A stretch of 64,000 nt of DNA from Marinomonas agarivorans (GTDB lineage Bacteria; Pseudomonadota; Gammaproteobacteria; Pseudomonadales; Marinomonadaceae), in the NCBI GenBank assembly GCA_002173415.2, contig NHNK02000004.1:1-64000 (forward strand), in the 5' to 3' direction. Position 1 is the stretch's first letter, and each line of letters starts with the position of its first letter. Below the pieces are notes generated by a model, which saw nothing but the letters and a program-made list of their open reading frames with translations, was not told the origin of the DNA and did not search any database. The position numbers and the translations under genes are program-made. Shown here one piece after another: positions 62,153-64,000 of the stretch.

Positions 62153-63436
62153 ATGAGTATTACGTTTTTCTGGATTTTATTATCAGCGATGTTTGTTGGG
62201 CTTCCCGTTGCCTTCGCCTTGCTTTTTGCACCTGGGCTTAGTTTGTTTTTGGAAGGGAAGGAGATGTTCTATCTCCTACTAACCCAACGCCTCTACAATG
62301 GTATTGATAGTTTTCCTTTAATGGCGATTCCTTTTTTCATGCTAGCTGGGGAAATCATGAACCGCAGCGGCATAACGCTTTCTTTAGTAAACGTCAGTCA
62401 GGCTTTTATTGGCCATTTACGCGGTGGGTTAGCGCAGATCAATATTTTATCTTCTATGTTATTCGCTGGGTTAAGTGGCTCTGCTGTGGCTGACTGCTCT
62501 GCTCTAGGGAAAATGCTTATTCCAGCAATGGAAAAAAATGGCTATTCAAAACGCTTTGCCGCGGCAGTTACTGCAGCCTCGTCTGTGATTGGCCCTATTA
62601 TTCCACCTAGTGGCATTATGATTCTCTATGCGTTTGTAATGAATGTGTCAGTAGGTGGTCTGTTTGCGGCTGGCATCATTCCTGGCATTTTGGTGGGTTC
62701 AAGTTTGATGATTATGACTTGGTTCCTTGCTAAAAAACGCGGCTACAAAGTAGCGTCCCAAAAAGCAACTTCACGAGAAAAAGTGCAAGCAGTCAGACAG
62801 GCATTTTGGCCTCTTATGACGCCAGTTATATTATTAGGTGGGATTTTATCTGGCATCTTCACGCCTACAGAGGCTGCAGCAGTCGCTGCTGTTTACGCAC
62901 TGATCATTAGTTTATCTAACCGAACAATTACTCTTAAATCTTTGCCTGATGTGTTTTACGACACAGCCAAATCATCGGCAGTCATTCTCTTTTTAGTAGG
63001 TAGTGCTGTCGCCTTTTCTGCTGTTATCAGTCTCTCCGGAGCACCACAGAAAGTTGCTGGTTTCATGCTCACCTTGACCGAAAATCCACTATTAATGCTG
63101 TTACTGATCAATATTCTGCTATTGATTGTTGGTATGTTTCTTGACGCTGGGCCGGCCATTTTAATTCTTGGACCAATCCTTGGACCAATCGTTACTCAAT
63201 TTGGCATTGACCCATTGCACTTTGCGATTGTTATGTGCGTCAACTTAACAGTAGGCCTAGCAACACCACCTATGGGTCTGGTTCTATTTGTCGCTTCCAG
63301 TGTCAGTGGAGAAAAAGTTGAGAAAATTAGCCGTGAAATGCTGCCGTATTTGGCAATGCATATTTCTGTCATCTTATTGATTACTTATATTCCAGCGTTA
63401 ACATTAACATTGCCAAAATTACTTGGCTTTGCATAA
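62153..63436 (+). CDS. TRAP transporter large permease (DctM type)
   Basis: A 427-residue membrane protein with about 12 helices. FPLMAIPFFMLAGEIMNRSG, AGLSGSAVADCSALG and PIIPPSGIMILYAFVM are conserved DctM segments; GIFTPTEAAAVAAVYAL is another. It is the transport subunit energised by a sodium gradient. It follows the small permease gene and precedes the solute-binding gene after 211 bp. Confidence 0.93.
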   Translation: MSITFFWILLSAMFVGLPVAFALLFAPGLSLFLEGKEMFYLLLTQRLYNGIDSFPLMAIPFFMLAGEIMNRSGITLSLVNVSQAFIGHLRGGLAQINILSSMLFAGLSGSAVADCSALGKMLIPAMEKNGYSKRFAAAVTAASSVIGPIIPPSGIMILYAFVMNVSVGGLFAAGIIPGILVGSSLMIMTWFLAKKRGYKVASQKATSREKVQAVRQAFWPLMTPVILLGGILSGIFTPTEAAAVAAVYALIISLSNRTITLKSLPDVFYDTAKSSAVILFLVGSAVAFSAVISLSGAPQKVAGFMLTLTENPLLMLLLINILLLIVGMFLDAGPAILILGPILGPIVTQFGIDPLHFAIVMCVNLTVGLATPPMGLVLFVASSVSGEKVEKISREMLPYLAMHISVILLITYIPALTLTLPKLLGFA

Positions 63437-63496
63437 AAAAGTAAGTAGGCCAAGCAAGAATTACACGGAGTTTTTCGCTTACTTATTGCACTCAGT

Positions 63497-63517
63497 ACCT
63501 TATATAAGATATAAGGT
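63497..63517 (+). promoter_or_regulatory. Perfect hairpin between dctM and dctP genes
   Basis: ACCTTATAT (63497-63505) and ATATAAGGT (63509-63517) form a 9-bp stem with a 3-nt loop, without a T run after it. It may stabilise or separate the permease and binding-protein messages. Confidence 0.4.
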
Positions 63518-63647
63518 TATAACTACAGGTTGTGAAAACAAACAATCCGTAACTTTATCGAATTATATAAGTTAATGATGTACCCCATTAACACTACATT
63601 CAGATCATTACAGTACTGAAAAAGAATAATAATGGAGCTTTAATATT

Positions 63648-64000
63648 ATGAATAAAACCCCTTTGGTAAAAACGGCTTTATCTGCTCTTATGCCAGCAAT
63701 CTTAGCTACTGGACTTGCAACAACAGCTTTAACCAGTAACGCTGCTGATTTTGAGTTTAATATCGTTCACTTATCGAATACCAGTGACGAAGATTATGAC
63801 GGTGCCGTGGTTTTAAAAGATTACGTTGAAGCACAATCCAATGGTCGTATTGGCATCACTATCTATTCTGGCGGCCAATTATGTGGCAATTCTACAGAGT
63901 GCCTAGAAGCACTCGGCGCAAACTTAATCCAAGTGTTCAATACAACAACAGGTGGTTTATCTGCTGTCTTCCCTGAAATTCAAGCATTAGATATTCCTTA
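63648..64000 (+). CDS. TRAP transporter solute-binding protein (DctP type), truncated by the window
   Basis: Only the first about 117 residues are visible. A Sec signal (LVKTALSALMPAILATGLATTALTSNA, cut after SNA) is followed by EFNIVHLSNTSDEDYDGAVVLKDYVEAQSNGRIGI and GGQLCGNSTECLEAL. This is the first-lobe layout of DctP proteins, in which the periplasmic protein binds the substrate for the DctQM permease. AATGGAG lies about 8 bp before the ATG. The rest of the gene is beyond the right edge. Confidence 0.85.
   Translation, partial: MNKTPLVKTALSALMPAILATGLATTALTSNAADFEFNIVHLSNTSDEDYDGAVVLKDYVEAQSNGRIGITIYSGGQLCGNSTECLEALGANLIQVFNTTTGGLSAVFPEIQALDIP

Overview
The window looks like a chromosomal segment of a marine gammaproteobacterium, probably Oceanospirillales and close to Marinomonas. 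This is inferred from the conserved secB-grxC-rhodanese / gpmI-envC-ctpA block, the LpoB-type lipoprotein operon, TRAP transport and chemotaxis genes, and moderate GC; no rRNA gene is present to confirm it. Layout: 1-291 is the right end of an IS256-family element. 292-1486 holds a phage-type antisense-RNA leader and a nucleotidyltransferase-HEPN fusion gene. 1670-8587 holds a TetR regulator, a PBP4-type lipoprotein, MFS and MATE exporters, a DUF418 membrane protein and an acyltransferase. 8754-10863 is a TetR-controlled peroxiredoxin/NTF2-like cluster. 10872-19746 is the conserved housekeeping block of divisome and cell-wall, glycolysis and protein-export genes. 19839-23355 is a lipoprotein operon with an LpoB homologue. 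23657-26659 holds a nitrate-sensor-type chemoreceptor and an LpxH-like phosphoesterase. 27042-40742 is an accessory island. 40947-55431 is a galactoside uptake and catabolism locus. 55621-63436 holds a glutaredoxin, a HAD phosphatase, a glycerophosphodiesterase, a GGDEF-EAL protein, a second chemoreceptor and a TRAP transporter; its solute-binding gene runs off the right edge. 

The accessory island is the most unusual part. It has a full-length CdiA/FhaB-like exoprotein (reverse strand) with a C-terminal toxin and a small immunity-type gene. A second, shortened copy of the exoprotein follows; it has a different toxin, its own signal peptide and a CPCC-type small gene. Each toxin/immunity pair is followed by copies of a repeat (about 165 bp when complete) and by a convergent AntA-family antirepressor gene. 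Each antA gene is preceded by a leader that I read as a phage P4 CI / P1-P7 C4 type RNA-immunity cassette: promoter, box pair (seqA), terminator, structured RNA with two complementary boxes (seqB), then a second box pair overlapping the ribosome-binding site (seqC). A third cassette of the same design precedes the nucleotidyltransferase-HEPN gene at 482; the IS element has removed its promoter and first box. The island may therefore be a satellite-phage-like RNA switch repeatedly coupled to polymorphic toxin and toxin-antitoxin-like genes. No CdiB (TpsB) outer-membrane partner is in the window. 

The galactoside locus encodes a substrate-binding protein, two permeases and an ATPase for sugar uptake. 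It also encodes a GH36 alpha-galactosidase, a GH42 beta-galactosidase and what looks like the complete oxidative (De Ley-Doudoroff) route: SDR galactose dehydrogenase, SMP-30 lactonase, IlvD/Edd-type galactonate dehydratase, 2-keto-3-deoxygalactonate kinase and KDPGal aldolase. A divergent IclR-type gene is its likely regulator.
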